A stretch of DNA of 64,000 nt from Flavobacterium sp. N3904 (GTDB lineage Bacteria; Bacteroidota; Bacteroidia; Flavobacteriales; Flavobacteriaceae), in assembly GCF_025947305.1 (NCBI RefSeq), contig NZ_CP110009.1, positions 1,711,001-1,775,000 of the forward strand, given 5' to 3'. Under the pieces are notes generated by a model, which saw nothing but the letters and a program-made list of their open reading frames with translations, did no database searches and was not told where the DNA came from. The translations under genes and the position numbers were made by a program. Of the stretch, positions 63,804 to 64,000 are shown one piece after another (positions within the stretch are counted from its first letter, which is position 1; each line of letters opens with the position of its first letter).

Positions 63804-64000
63804 CAATAAGCAAAATAAGGGCGTATGGGGGATGCCTTGGCTCTCAGAGGCGATGAAAGGCGTGATAAGCTGCGAAAAGTTACGGGGACGGGCACACACC
63901 GATTGATCCGTAAATACCTGAATGGGGCAACCCACTATGTTGAAGACATAGTACACCGATAGGTGGGCAAACCCGCTGAACTGAAACATCTAAGTAGGCG
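63804..64000 (+). rRNA. rrl: 23S ribosomal RNA (5' end, cut by window edge)
   Basis: The segment ATGGGGGATGCCTTGGCTCT, then CAGAGGCGATGAAAGGCGTG and GCTGCGAAAAG are the conserved 23S 5' region. The gene runs on beyond 64000. A processing/BoxA-like stretch GTTCATTGACATATTGA precedes it at about 63695, matching GTTCCTAGACATATTGA upstream of 16S at about 61530. Confidence 0.94.

Overview
The window is low-GC chromosomal DNA from a member of the Bacteroidota, almost certainly Flavobacterium or a close relative. The 16S gene has the flavobacterial layout, promoters match the Bacteroidota form (TTG, about 19 bp, TAnnTTTG), Shine-Dalgarno sequences are mostly absent, several genes start with TTG, and a gliding gene (gldA), Rrf2, DUF3857 and ExbB/ExbD/ExbD/TonB sets are present. 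No prophage, insertion sequence, CRISPR array or plasmid gene was seen. Everything here comes from reading the sequence; no database search was run.

Region by region. (1) 1-5.7 kb: methionine and aspartate-family genes behind an S-box (SAM-I type) riboswitch: metX, fused aspartokinase/homoserine dehydrogenase, a DUF2007 protein, an OsmC protein and a MetZ-like PLP enzyme. (2) 5.8-7.5 kb: an RDD membrane protein, a small alpha/beta hydrolase and an Rrf2 regulator. (3) 7.6-16.4 kb: assimilatory sulfate reduction: TauE/SafE transporter, APS reductase, CysD, CysN, a sulfite reductase carrying a C-terminal HEPN domain, the two sirohaem genes and a flavoprotein reductase. Two matching dyads in the tauE-cysH gap look like Rrf2-family operators. 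(4) 16.5-22.4 kb: a second S-box before a methionine synthase split into two genes with a small membrane-protein gene and a repeat between them, then metF. (5) 22.5-25.5 kb: gldA, an outer-membrane beta-barrel and a dicarboxylate/amino-acid symporter. (6) 25.7-30.3 kb: pheA, aminotransferase, tyrA and fused DAHP synthase/chorismate mutase, preceded by a complete candidate phenylalanine attenuator. (7) 30.4-42.7 kb: rsgA, dtd, four DUF3857/transglutaminase-like exported proteins (three in tandem and lacking the catalytic Cys and His), a MazG-like enzyme, aroA and queA. (8) 43-50 kb: kynureninase, flavin reductase, penicillin acylase, small membrane proteins and a HerA-like ATPase. (9) 50.4-57.7 kb: a TonB energising operon with an added phosphate-binding-type lipoprotein and a TPR protein, then queE and a stand-alone TonB C-terminal domain protein. 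(10) 57.7-60.9 kb: YfiT-like protein, methyltransferase, YkgJ cysteine-cluster protein and a LolC-type permease. (11) 61.3-64 kb: an rRNA operon with tandem promoters, 16S, tRNA-Ile(GAT), tRNA-Ala(TGC) and the start of 23S.

The genes of the first 22 kb form one connected network: sulfate is reduced to sulfide, which is joined to O-acylhomoserine to give homocysteine and then methionylated by the split MetH with methyl groups from MetF. SAM controls the two ends and a sulfur-responsive Rrf2 protein probably controls the middle. The observations I rate highest are the Phe leader/attenuator, the five-copy family of intergenic palindromic elements with conserved ends and a variable hairpin, the paired Rrf2-type dyads, and the tandem pseudo-transglutaminases.
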